DNA of 64,000 nt, taken from positions 157,707 to 221,706 of the forward strand of contig CAWGGJ010000011.1 of NCBI GenBank assembly GCA_963822175.1. The letters are read 5' to 3'. Source of the DNA: FEB-25 sp963822175 (GTDB taxonomy: Bacteria; Chloroflexota; Anaerolineae; Anaerolineales; UBA4823). This document shows, piece after piece, positions 55,509-63,799 of the stretch; positions within the stretch are counted from its first letter, which is position 1, and each line of letters starts with the position of its first letter. The notes below the pieces were generated by a model. It searched no databases and was not told where the DNA came from. It saw only the letters and a list, made by a program, of their open reading frames with translations. The position numbers and the translations under genes are program-made.

Positions 55509-56111
55509 TTATTCCCTTATCGGTCCAAAGGAAAAAAATATATCTCCTTCATCCAAAATATATGTGGCAGCAGGTTGCTTTAATACCCATCCTATAACGA
55601 TCATATCGCCAAGTGACCCGGCAGCATTAAAGGTAGCAATTAATAGCAGATAAGGAATCAGTAATGGGAAAACAACCCAGCAAAGGACGATTGAGGTGAA
55701 TGAGATTATTATGAGTGGGGATAGTCCGACAAAAATATACTTTGAACAAGGGAGATACCATCCTGGTGCTGCTGCGAAAGCATAACCCGATTTTAGGGCA
55801 AACCTTGGAGCTTGATGGGTGAATATATAAAAAAATATCCCATGTATTAGCTCGTGTAGGATGAGCATAACAATGATCGAGAGTAGAAGAACAATCAGCT
55901 TCCAGAATGAAAAAGAAGTAAAAAATCCAATTATTCCAGTACTGAATGGGCTGTACGAACGTTGAAGATTAATTAGGTAGATAAATATGTACCCATAAAC
56001 GAATAGTAATGGGATCGCAGCCAGATTTAACCATAGTATTACTTTTTTCTCAGACAGGTTCAAGCTGCTGAGAAGTTGGTAATTCGCAGGTAAATCTTTG
56101 ACAGCGTACAT
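55509..56111 (-). CDS. DUF3267-type membrane metallopeptidase-like protein
   Basis: 200 residues with four hydrophobic segments. HELIHGIFFYIF supplies an HExxH-like motif (H-E-L-I-H) in a membrane helix, and a later ALKSGYAFAAAPGWYLPCSK matches the second conserved block of DUF3267 proteins. Family function is not established; it resembles site-2-protease-like zinc peptidases. Last-listed gene of the minus-strand run that ends at the divergent rplY leader. Confidence 0.75.
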   Translation of the reverse strand: MYAVKDLPANYQLLSSLNLSEKKVILWLNLAAIPLLFVYGYIFIYLINLQRSYSPFSTGIIGFFTSFSFWKLIVLLLSIIVMLILHELIHGIFFYIFTHQAPRFALKSGYAFAAAPGWYLPCSKYIFVGLSPLIIISFTSIVLCWVVFPLLIPYLLLIATFNAAGSLGDMIVIGWVLKQPAATYILDEGDIFFSFGPIRE

Positions 56112-56395
56112 ATATTTATTATATCTTCAAGAATGAATTTATCGAAATTTCATCCCCTTTGTTTGTTTCACTTTGGAATTCCTTGTATGGCTATTCCGAA
56201 GGATAAATTATAAGCAGAGGGTTGTGAGATGCTAGTAGGTCCCCCTGAAATCGTGCAATTCGACTATATATTTAACCTGCAGTATTGTTTTTTTTGTAAT
56301 TATCCGAATGATGATGTGATATATGTACCTCGAAAATTGCTTTCTACTGAAGCACTACTTCAAAGAATCGATTATTATTTTGTTATGCGATCCTA
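56112..56395. other. Intergenic stretch upstream of rplY promoter
   Basis: No gene supported. AT-rich sequence between the start of the DUF3267 gene (minus strand) and the rplY promoter. Confidence 0.5.
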
Positions 56396-56424
56396 TTGAC
56401 GAAAGCGTGCATCGCGGCTAAAAT
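56396..56424 (+). promoter_or_regulatory. Sigma70-type promoter upstream of rplY
   Basis: TTGACG (56396-56401), 17-base spacer, TAAAAT (56419-56424). The transcript should start near 56431 and leave a leader of about 190 bases before rplY. Confidence 0.65.
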
Positions 56425-56441
56425 TCAGCCTGCTTTGACAC

Positions 56442-56468
56442 CGTCTCCCGATCGGAGGCGATTTTTTT
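56442..56468 (+). terminator. Terminator/attenuator hairpin in rplY leader
   Basis: CGTCTCC-CGATC-GGAGGCG followed by A and seven T (56462-56468), only about ten bases after the predicted transcription start. It would end transcripts of about 40 bases unless bypassed. A short frame with GGAG upstream, MSEAKRSSS (56483-56512), and a palindrome TATCCACCGGTGGATA (about 56526-56541) follow in the leader. Confidence 0.65.
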
Positions 56469-56617
56469 GCTAAACGGAGATTATGAGCGAAGCTAAGCGT
56501 TCTTCATCATAGGATACCGATTAAGTATATCCACCGGTGGATACCGGAAACACATACAGAGCGAAGGTAACCCTTGGATAATCACCAAGAGGTGAGAGGC
56601 GCTCGAGGAAGGGAATA

Positions 56618-57269
56618 ATGGAAGAAGTTATCATTAAAGCCAATCGCCGTAATGTCCTGGGCAAGCAGGTAAAGGCTATCCGCAGGGAAGGAAAACTTCC
56701 CGCGGTAATCTATGGTCACCATATCGATCCAATATCAATTGAAATGGACTTGCGCGAGGCAACAAAAAGTTTGACGGGTCTTGCACCTTCAGCTTTGATT
56801 ATGGTGGATGTTGAAGGCGCATCGCATAAAGCTCTGGTCCGTGAAAAACAACGCAACAAGCTCACAGGAACTTTACTGCATGTAGATTTCATGGCAGTAT
56901 CCATGAAGGAGAAATTACGCGCAAATGTATATATTGAAATAACAGGTGTATCCCCTGCAGTAAAGGAATTATTTGGAGTTTTGGTCACCGGTTTGGATGA
57001 TGTTGAAGTTGAGAGTTTACCTCAAGATTTACCAGAACGAATTGTGGTGGATATTTCAAATTTGACGAAAATAGGTGATGGAATTTATGTCAGAGACCTT
57101 CCAGTGCCCGAAGGAGTTAAAAATCCTTCAAGAACCTGATACGATGGTCGTTTTAGTCACTTCCCAGACAGCTGAAGAGGTTGAGGTTGCACCAGTTGTG
57201 GAAGAAGCATTGGGTACTGAGCCTGAAGTTATTGAACACGGTAAGTTAGAAGAAGAAGAGGCTGAATAA
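56618..57269 (+). pseudogene. rplY: 50S ribosomal protein L25 (CTC family), with a frameshift in an A-run
   Basis: 5S-rRNA-binding ribosomal protein. First frame: MEEVIIKANRRNVLGKQVKA, then REGKLPAVIYGHHIDPISIE and, in the CTC-type beta domain, IYVRDLPVPEGVKN, then an early stop at 57139. The expected end, KILQEPDTMVVLVTSQTAEE with an acidic tail, is in the next frame up to 57269. Removing one A from AAAAA (57119-57123) restores about 216 residues, normal for long L25. A truncated but folded L25 might still work, but an A-run error in the assembly is the simplest explanation. Confidence 0.9.
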
Positions 57270-57317
57270 ACCAAGGCGGGCGATTTGAACTGAACCCCTA
57301 AAACAAGACAGAAAAAG

Positions 57318-57355
57318 AAAGCACCTCGTGCGAAAATAAAAGCAGGAGGTGCTTT
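57318..57355 (+). promoter_or_regulatory. Hairpin sequestering the orfA ribosome-binding site
   Basis: AAAGCACCTC (57318-57327) pairs with GAGGTGCTTT (57346-57355). The right arm contains part of the orfA Shine-Dalgarno AGGAGG (57344-57349), and the left arm begins inside the terminal repeat. Transcripts entering from outside would fold and hide the site. Confidence 0.65.
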
Positions 57356-57359
57356 TTAT

Positions 57360-57707
57360 ATGGCTGGGAAACACGGAATGCGACATTACAGCAAGGAAAC
57401 CAAACTACTCGCTGTGCAGATGTACCTCGAACTAGGAAAGAGTCAGGCACAAATAGCCCAAGAGTTGGGTTTACCGCGGAAAGAGCTGGTTGAGCAATGG
57501 GTACATCGTTATCGTCACGAAGGGGAAATCGGCTTCTGTAAGCCGATTGGCAGACCGCGAAAATCCCCACAGTCTCAGCAAGCCTATATTGCTCGACTAG
57601 AAATGGAAAATGCTCTGCTAAAAAAATACCACACCGAGTTGCGCAAAGCTATGCTCGCGAGGCGCGATATCGGGTTATTGAACACTACCGAGGAGTATAC
57701 CCCGTGA
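57360..57707 (+). CDS. IS3-family transposase OrfA
   Basis: 115 residues. A helix-turn-helix (LLAVQMYLELGKSQAQIAQE, then LPRKELVEQWVHRYRHEG) is followed by a leucine-zipper-like helix (ARLEMENALLKKYHTELRKA) used for multimerisation. The A7 run at 57620-57626 (codons AAA AAA A) is a plausible -1 slippery site: the orfB frame is open from there, giving a fused OrfAB transposase continuing AREARYRVIEHYRGVYPVNG. Confidence 0.9.
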   Translation: MAGKHGMRHYSKETKLLAVQMYLELGKSQAQIAQELGLPRKELVEQWVHRYRHEGEIGFCKPIGRPRKSPQSQQAYIARLEMENALLKKYHTELRKAMLARRDIGLLNTTEEYTP

Positions 57708-58513
57708 ATGGGATGTGTAACTTCTTTGGGATCTCGCGAGCTGCCTACTATGCTTGGTGTCAGCGTATCAACCGGCCCGATCCAGACCGTGAACGCAAGC
57801 ACTATGTCTTAGAAGCATATCAGGCATCCCGAAAGAGGTATGGTTATCGACGTATCAGCTTGTGGTTGCGGAAGAAACGGTCAGTAATTATCAACCATAA
57901 GGCAGTGCTGCGGCTCATGAACCGCCTAGGCATTCATTCGGTTGCCCGTCAGCGCAAACCATTCCAGAAAATGAGCCGATTACCCATCTATCACCGCTAC
58001 GAAAATGTATTGCTTCGCAATTTCAACGCCAGCCGACCGAACCAAAAGTGGGTCACCGACATTACCTATGTGGCCACAGGACAGGGATTCGCATATCTGG
58101 CGGTGATCAAGGACCTGTTTGACGGTTTCATTGTTGCCCACAAGCTCAGCCAGGACAATTCAGTTGCCCTGGTGACCCATACCCTCCAGCAGGCCTTTCA
58201 GAAAGAAATGGCCACTGATGGATTGATCCTCCACAGTGACCAAGGACATCAATACACCTCACACGCGTATCACGTCCTGACTCAACAGTATAACATCATC
58301 CCTTCCATGTCACGAAGGGGTAACTGTTGGGATAATGCGCCTATGGAGAACTTCTTTAGTCATCTCAAAGAAGAAGCGCTCCGTCATATTAAAATCACCT
58401 CTTTTGAGGAGGCCAAGAATGTAGTTGACGAATATATTAACTTTTTCAATTATGAACGGTTACAATTGAAAACAAAACAGACACCCTACGAAGTAAGGTG
58501 TCTGTCCAGTTGA
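57704..58513 (+). CDS. IS3-family transposase OrfB (DDE integrase core)
   Basis: 269 residues from a GTG start, or longer as an OrfAB fusion. The HTH_21 segment YGYRRISLWLRKK is followed by the rve core: WVTDITYVATGQGFAYLAVI (first Asp), ILHSDQGHQYTSHAYH (second Asp) and GNCWDNAPMENFFSHLKEE (Glu), the classical DDE of IS3. Intact, so transposition-competent by sequence. Confidence 0.93.
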   Translation: MNGMCNFFGISRAAYYAWCQRINRPDPDRERKHYVLEAYQASRKRYGYRRISLWLRKKRSVIINHKAVLRLMNRLGIHSVARQRKPFQKMSRLPIYHRYENVLLRNFNASRPNQKWVTDITYVATGQGFAYLAVIKDLFDGFIVAHKLSQDNSVALVTHTLQQAFQKEMATDGLILHSDQGHQYTSHAYHVLTQQYNIIPSMSRRGNCWDNAPMENFFSHLKEEALRHIKITSFEEAKNVVDEYINFFNYERLQLKTKQTPYEVRCLSS

Positions 58514-58561
58514 GATAGAGGCCGCTTTCTTTTTTTGTCTACATTATAGGGTGCACTTCAA

Positions 58562-59215
58562 TTAATCGCCCGCTTTTTTTATATTATATAGAATATTGAT
58601 TAATCGCACAGTGATTTCAGCACTAACTCCCCAAAGAAGCTCATCATCGTAAGGCTGAAAATAAATCACCGGATGGATATCATTGTTTAAATCCTTATCG
58701 TGAAGACCAGGAATGGTTTTGTATTTGATCTCATGATTTTTTGGATCAGCTAACCAATCCAGTGGAATTGAAAAGACCCGACTGACTTCTGTTTGCTCCA
58801 GCCGAATTGGAAATGGCCATTGAATTACACCAATGATAGGGGTGACCAGGTAATTGGTGATGGTCCATAAATTGTCCATCCTGCCGAGGATTCTCACCCT
58901 GTTTGGATCTAAACCGATCTCTTCGTGAGCTTCTCGAAGGGCTGTCATTTCTGGGGTTGTGTCCGTGAGATCTGCGCGGCCGCCTGGAAATGCAACCTGT
59001 CCTTGATGCTCTGCAACTGAGTTAGTGCGACGCGTCAGTAATACATGCCAGGATAAATTTTGATCTGGTGCATCCCTCGATTGAAAAAGAGGGATCAATA
59101 CAGCAGCCGGTCGTGGCGCATCATGATAGAAATCCCAAAGCTTCCTGGCAGGAGGGTGCGAATGCTGTGCTTCAAGTAAACGTTGGCTTATGTAAGCTTC
59201 TGTGAACGCTTGCAT
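58562..59215 (-). CDS. Nudix hydrolase (CoA pyrophosphatase-like)
   Basis: 217 residues. The Nudix box is complete: GGRADLTDTTPEMTALREAH then EEIGL (G-x5-E-x7-REUxEExGU). The preceding VAEHQGQVAFPGGRADL matches the CoA/NudL-type signature. Expected to hydrolyse CoA or related nucleotide diphosphates. Its TAA stop (58562-58564) overlaps the IS target duplication, so the insertion left the coding region intact. Confidence 0.88.
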   Translation of the reverse strand: MQAFTEAYISQRLLEAQHSHPPARKLWDFYHDAPRPAAVLIPLFQSRDAPDQNLSWHVLLTRRTNSVAEHQGQVAFPGGRADLTDTTPEMTALREAHEEIGLDPNRVRILGRMDNLWTITNYLVTPIIGVIQWPFPIRLEQTEVSRVFSIPLDWLADPKNHEIKYKTIPGLHDKDLNNDIHPVIYFQPYDDELLWGVSAEITVRLINILYNIKKAGD

Positions 59216-59239
59216 TCGTTTTGAGCGTGTTTTCCAATT

Positions 59240-60085
59240 TTATTGATCGACCGGATCAATAATTTCTTGGTTTTCAGCGGCTATTTCAGGATTGGCAACA
59301 TCAGCCACAACAGACCGTGCAAAAATGAGATACCCGGTATGGGCAATCATTCTATCCGTTGGACGTAATCGATCGGCAACGGCTTTGTAATAACGTAGCA
59401 TAATCTCGCATACTTCAATAAAAGCAAAATTTGAGCGCCGTAAAGCGATCAGCAAATATGTAACCTGATTGGTTGTTGGTAAAATACTACCCAGGTACCC
59501 GCCGGGTTTTATTGCTTCTTTTGCCTGATTGATATAATCCTGAGGATTAGGAAGATCGAGAAAAATAGCATCCACATTTCTCTCATCAAAACCATCAACG
59601 ATATCGCGCAATTTAAACTCAACCCTATCCGCTAGCCCCAGTCGGGTCAAATTTTTTTGTGCCAGGTGTTGGAATTCTGATCTGGATTCGTAGCTGGTGA
59701 CTTTGCCTTGCGGACCTACCGCAGTAGCAAGAGCAGTTGTAAACGATCCTGAACCTGTTCCTGCCTCGAGAACATGTTTGCCAGGGCTTATGTCCATGGT
59801 CAAGAGGATAAACCCAATATCCTTCGGATACATGATCTGGGTATTACGACGCGTCTCGACCAGGATATCAGCCAGTGATGGTTGCAAGAGCACAAATGGA
59901 CTACCCATATGAGAAAAAACTCGACTGCCCCAAGGCTTTCCTATCAAGTCATTATGACTCAAGTAACCACGGTGAGTCTCAAACTTGCTATCTACTACCA
60001 GTCGGAAGATAAACCTTTTATTTTGAGCACTGATCAATTGAGCGATATCGCCTGCTTGTGCGCAGGCATTATTTATAGTATCCAT
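59240..60085 (-). CDS. trmI: tRNA (adenine-N1)-methyltransferase TrmI
   Basis: 281 residues. The N-terminal beta domain is followed by VLLQPSLADILVETRRNTQI and MYPKDIGFILLTMDISPGK, both TrmI hallmarks, then the SAM motif HVLEAGTGSGSFTTALATAV and DAIFLDLPNPQDYINQAKEA. Makes m1A58 in tRNA T-loops. Its ATG overlaps the stop of the S9 peptidase (TAATG), suggesting coupling. Confidence 0.9.
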   Translation of the reverse strand: MDTINNACAQAGDIAQLISAQNKRFIFRLVVDSKFETHRGYLSHNDLIGKPWGSRVFSHMGSPFVLLQPSLADILVETRRNTQIMYPKDIGFILLTMDISPGKHVLEAGTGSGSFTTALATAVGPQGKVTSYESRSEFQHLAQKNLTRLGLADRVEFKLRDIVDGFDERNVDAIFLDLPNPQDYINQAKEAIKPGGYLGSILPTTNQVTYLLIALRRSNFAFIEVCEIMLRYYKAVADRLRPTDRMIAHTGYLIFARSVVADVANPEIAAENQEIIDPVDQ

Positions 60086-61989
60086 TATTTCTTCAGGTGT
60101 TTGATAAAAAACTCAGTGATTGCGTTGTAACAAGAGATCCGGTTCTCGAGTTTAAGTACATCATGGCCTTCATTCTCAAACATCAAATAATCAACTTCTT
60201 TTCCGATCTTGCGCAGATGCTCAACAAGGTCGCGTGATTCTTGTTCAATTACTCGGGGATCATTTTTCCCTTGTATAACCAGCAATGAGCAAAGTATTTG
60301 ATCGATATAGGTACGCGGAGAACGCTCGATCAAGAACTCCCTATCCTTTATTGGATCACCCAGTGCAATTTGAAAATATGGTTTCCATGTCTCAGGTATT
60401 CGGTCACTGAATGTAAGTAGATCGTAGGGTCCGAACATATCAACCGCAGCAGCCCAAAGCTCTGGATGGCGTGAGGCCAATGTAAGGCTCATGTACCCAC
60501 CATATGATCGACCAACCACCCCAGCACGGGTTGTGTCAATCCTGGCGTCTTTTTTAAGCAGCTGCATGGCATGAACATGGTCCAATCGGTCGTATCCTCC
60601 CCAATCATGATCTACACGTTTAATGTAATCTAAGCCATAACCGGAACTTCCACGCACATTGGGAACAAACACAGCAAATCCATTTAACGTCAGGAACTGA
60701 ATTAACGGCATTGAAAACCAGGCGAAATCCGGCCGTTCTTGGCTCTGCGGACCACCATGGATGTAATAAACCAGGGGGTAGGGAGGCTTGTTTTCAGGGC
60801 CTCCAGAGGGCAAATACAACCGTGCGGAAATCCTTAAATCATCATATGATGTAAAGGATGCATCTTCACCTGAAGAAAGGAGAGAGTCTGGTATTCCCAA
60901 GACTTTTTCACGAGTATGAATAACAACTTTATTTCGCTTCTTGCCTTCAACCGAATATAGCTGTGTTGGAGATGTTGCGGTGGAATGACTTAATATATAT
61001 CTATCTGACTCCTTGTCATAAAATACAGACTCCAGGACACCATTGGATATTTCCCCTTTACCGATGATGGTTTTTTGAACACTTAGCTTTAGATTTTTCT
61101 CATCAAATATCCCCTCATACAACCAGGAGCATCCATCAATGTTGTATTCCAATAAAAATCTATTTTTTTGAATTGCGAAACAGTTGTTCAGCTCACCTTT
61201 ACCGCGATGTTCGTGCCCCTTAATTGCGACGGGTTTTACCTCTGTCGGATGATCCAATGGAATATAGCCTAATCCCAATAAATCATCGAACAGAGAAGTG
61301 ATGAATAATAATCCTTTATTCTGACGTGTAAAATGAGTTGAGTTTATGGAATTAAGTGGGACTACCTGACCAGGAGCACGCTCTTCAAGCGGGGTACCAT
61401 ATATTAGATTGAGCGTGTTTACCTTTTTATCCCACAAATAGAGTACATTATCACCTACGGTGTAACCATCAATGATGGTCACCTTGCTATGTTTCTTATT
61501 ATGGGCATCGATAAATGCCCCCCACTTGCTCTCTGCAAGTTTGATCAATTCACCTGTTTCAAGGTTGCCCTGGAAAGATTCATTCATTTGTTGCGTTCTT
61601 GATTCACCCGAAAGGTAACATATTTGCTCATTCGGATCACAATCTCCAAGGTGCACACGATAATCTTTGAAGAAATTGTTAAAGCAAGGTTCTGGATAAC
61701 CTCCGGTGATAGGTATCAACATTGGCTGGTAATTTTCATCTCCATCTTTATCCAGCATGACCAAGATTTTCCCAAGTTTTGGGAATACATAATAAGATTT
61801 TCCATCAATCAGGTGGGGATTTTGCATGGCAATGCTCGGTGGTAATAATGGCTCGGGCACACTTCCACCATAATCCATGGCATATAAGCTCATATGGCCA
61901 CTCAGGTTGCTAATAAAATATATACATTCATCCACCAATTGGGGCGATAAAAACATCCGGGCTGAAAGGAAAGAATTTATTTGATGCAT
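60085..61989 (-). CDS. S9-family prolyl oligopeptidase
   Basis: 634 residues. N-terminal beta-propeller (about 1-380), then an alpha/beta hydrolase domain: YYIHGGPQSQERPDFAWFS, nucleophile GVVGRSYGGYMSLTL (Ser), the acid in VIQGKNDPRV and the base in MFENEGHDVLKLE. No signal peptide, so cytoplasmic di-/oligopeptide hydrolysis. First gene of a minus-strand operon with trmI and the Nudix gene. Confidence 0.92.
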   Translation of the reverse strand: MHQINSFLSARMFLSPQLVDECIYFISNLSGHMSLYAMDYGGSVPEPLLPPSIAMQNPHLIDGKSYYVFPKLGKILVMLDKDGDENYQPMLIPITGGYPEPCFNNFFKDYRVHLGDCDPNEQICYLSGESRTQQMNESFQGNLETGELIKLAESKWGAFIDAHNKKHSKVTIIDGYTVGDNVLYLWDKKVNTLNLIYGTPLEERAPGQVVPLNSINSTHFTRQNKGLLFITSLFDDLLGLGYIPLDHPTEVKPVAIKGHEHRGKGELNNCFAIQKNRFLLEYNIDGCSWLYEGIFDEKNLKLSVQKTIIGKGEISNGVLESVFYDKESDRYILSHSTATSPTQLYSVEGKKRNKVVIHTREKVLGIPDSLLSSGEDASFTSYDDLRISARLYLPSGGPENKPPYPLVYYIHGGPQSQERPDFAWFSMPLIQFLTLNGFAVFVPNVRGSSGYGLDYIKRVDHDWGGYDRLDHVHAMQLLKKDARIDTTRAGVVGRSYGGYMSLTLASRHPELWAAAVDMFGPYDLLTFSDRIPETWKPYFQIALGDPIKDREFLIERSPRTYIDQILCSLLVIQGKNDPRVIEQESRDLVEHLRKIGKEVDYLMFENEGHDVLKLENRISCYNAITEFFIKHLKK

Positions 61990-62049
61990 TTCGTTAATCC
62001 TTCTTTCTAATCAATTGAGATAGTAAGAACCAATTGTACCGTTAATATT

Positions 62050-63096
62050 TCATCGCCGATGGCCGGGAAATCCCAATCCATGGAAGTCTCGATCTGCCGC
62101 CCGGGGTGCGTCGGATTTCCCTGCAACTGCGTATTCCTCAGATGGGCCTGCCGCTGGGAATGCACTCCGCTGGCGGCTGCGCGGCGATCTGGAGGAATGG
62201 CAGATGTCCCGGTTGATGACCCTTGACATGCCCTGCCCGCCGCCGGGAAGAACCACAAGATCGAGGCCCAGGCCCTGCACAGCGATCACCATTGGGATGC
62301 CACGGTTTTCAGCCTGCCCATCACCACCCGACAGTATGTTTTGGGAAAACCGCTGGTTTCAGGGTGTTCTGGCCATCGTTATCCTCGGCGTGTCCATGTG
62401 GCTGGAGCGCACCTGGACACGCCGCCGCGCCGCCCGCCAATTCGCCGAATGAAATCCCGCGCGGCGCTGGCCGAAGAGCGAGCCCGCATCACACGCGACC
62501 TGCACAACGACCTCGGCGCGAATCTCGCCCGCATCGGCGCTGCCTGACCAGCTCGCCGAGCGCGCGCTCGGTGAGCCGGAGCAGGGGCCGATTCGCTCGG
62601 GAAAATCTACACCACCACGCGCAACCTCACCCGCCAACTCGACTCGGTCGTCTGGGCGGTCGATCCCGCCAACGACAATCTCGAAGAGCGGCGCCCGCTG
62701 GATCCACGGCCTAGCCAGCGAGTATCTCGGCCTCGCCAGATCGCTGCGACTTCGCCAACACCGAGCGGATGCCCGCCGTGCAGCTCGACTCGACCTTCCG
62801 CCATCACCTGTTGATGATCGTCAAGGAGGCTCTCCACAATATTGTCGCCCACTCCGCTGCCAGCGTCGTCACCTTGCACATCGCTGTCGAAGGCACGCAG
62901 CTCCTCGTCGAGATTGCCGACAACGGCCACGGCCTGCCGACACCGGAAACCATGAAGCCGGGCAACGGCCTGCAAAACATGAAGTCGCGCGCGCTGGACC
63001 TCGGCGGCTCATGTGATTTCCTTGCTCCGGAAACCGGCACCCGGCACCCGGATGCTCCTCACCCTGCCCTTGCCGAGCCCACCGCCCAAACCCTGA
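62050..63096 (+). pseudogene. Two-component sensor histidine kinase, heavily frameshifted (foreign high-GC tail)
   Basis: Pieces in shifting frames, in correct order: a propeller/Y_Y_Y-like sensor end, a membrane helix (FQGVLAIVILGVSMWLERTW), the HisKA_3 dimerisation box (EERARITRDLHNDLGANLAR, with phospho-accepting His), RNLTRQLDSVVWAVDPANDN, and an ATPase domain (IVKEALHNIVAHSAASVVTL, EIADNGHGLP). The end LLTLPLPSPPPKP* is at 63096. Domain order is that of Verrucomicrobia-type LuxR-coupled kinases. At least four frameshifts, so no intact protein. Confidence 0.75.
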
Positions 63097-63101
63097 AATC
63101 C

Positions 63102-63749
63102 ATGTCCGCGCCCTCCTCCACCGAACCCATCCGCGTCGCATTGGTCGAAGACCACGGCGGCCTGCGCGATTCCCTGCACGAGATTCTCTCCACCACGGAA
63201 GGCATCGCCTGCGTCGCCGCCTGCGCCAAGGGCGAGCAGGCGCTGGCCGAGTTGCCTGCGCCGCGCCGCAGGTGGTGTTCATGGACATCAACCTGCCCGG
63301 CATGGACGGCGTGACCTGTGTGCGCGACTGTCCCGCCTGCTGCCCGACGCGCTGTTCGTATGCTCACCGTGTACGACAACACCGACGCCGTGTTCCGATC
63401 GCTGGAGGCCGGGGCCTGCGGCTATCTGCAGAAGCCGGTCAAGGCGCAGGAATTGGTTGCCGCCGCCCGCGACGTGGTGGCCGGCGGTTCGCCGATGTCG
63501 GCGAAGATCGCGCGCCTCGTGGTCCAGGCCTTCCGAAAGCCCGCGCCCGCCGAGCCCCCCCAGGGGCTGAATCCGAGTTGACCACCCGCGAGCAGGAGGT
63601 GCTGGACTGCTGGTCCGGCTTTCTCTACAAGGAAATCGGCGAGCGGCTCGGCTCAGCGGCCACACCGTCCACTTCCACATCCGCAACATTTATAAGAAGC
63701 TCCAGTCCGTTCCCCCGCCCGGCGGTGGCCAGAGGTGACGGGCAATTAG
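63102..63749 (+). pseudogene. LuxR/NarL-type response regulator, heavily frameshifted (foreign high-GC tail)
   Basis: Starts MSAPSSTEPIRVALVEDHGG (receiver, acidic pair), then in other frames VVFMDINLPGMDGVTCVR (phospho-Asp), MLTVYDNTDAVFRSLEAGAC, GYLQKPVKAQELVAAARDVV, then the LuxR helix-turn-helix (LTTREQEVLDC, LYKEIGERL, GHTVHFHIRNIYKKLQ). The expected end falls at 63749 (VTGN). Partner of the preceding kinase. Frame is broken at least four times. Confidence 0.75.
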
Positions 63750-63771
63750 CCCGCCATCGATCCTTGCACGG

Positions 63772-63799
63772 GAGAGCAGATTGGAAGCTTCCTGCTCTC
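63772..63799 (+). terminator. Hairpin after response regulator remnant
   Basis: GAGAGCAG / CTGCTCTC, perfect 8 bp stem with a 12-base loop, about 20 bases after the regulator's end. No clear T-run. Confidence 0.5.

Larger units (their letters stand above)
57286..58560 (+). mobile_element. Complete IS3-family insertion sequence (1,275 bp)
   Basis: Terminal inverted repeats of 37 bp, 57286-57322 and 58524-58560, start TGAA..., agree at about 28 positions and end in CA. Flanks show a 3 bp target duplication ATT (57283-57285 and 58561-58563). Two overlapping frames, orfA and orfB in -1 relation, fill it. It lies 16 bp after the rplY stop and at the stop codon of the convergent Nudix gene. The intact ends, duplication and frames point to a recent, potentially active copy. 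Confidence 0.93.

Noticed and set aside
58477..58505. Terminator hairpin at the end of orfB (ACAGACACC / GGTGTCTGT)
   Set aside because: It lies inside the coding sequence and has no T-run; it may limit read-through but cannot be called a terminator with confidence.
62007..62452. Small overlapping frames at the start of the high-GC tail
   Set aside because: GC-rich sequence makes long chance frames; only the ordered kinase/regulator motifs were kept.
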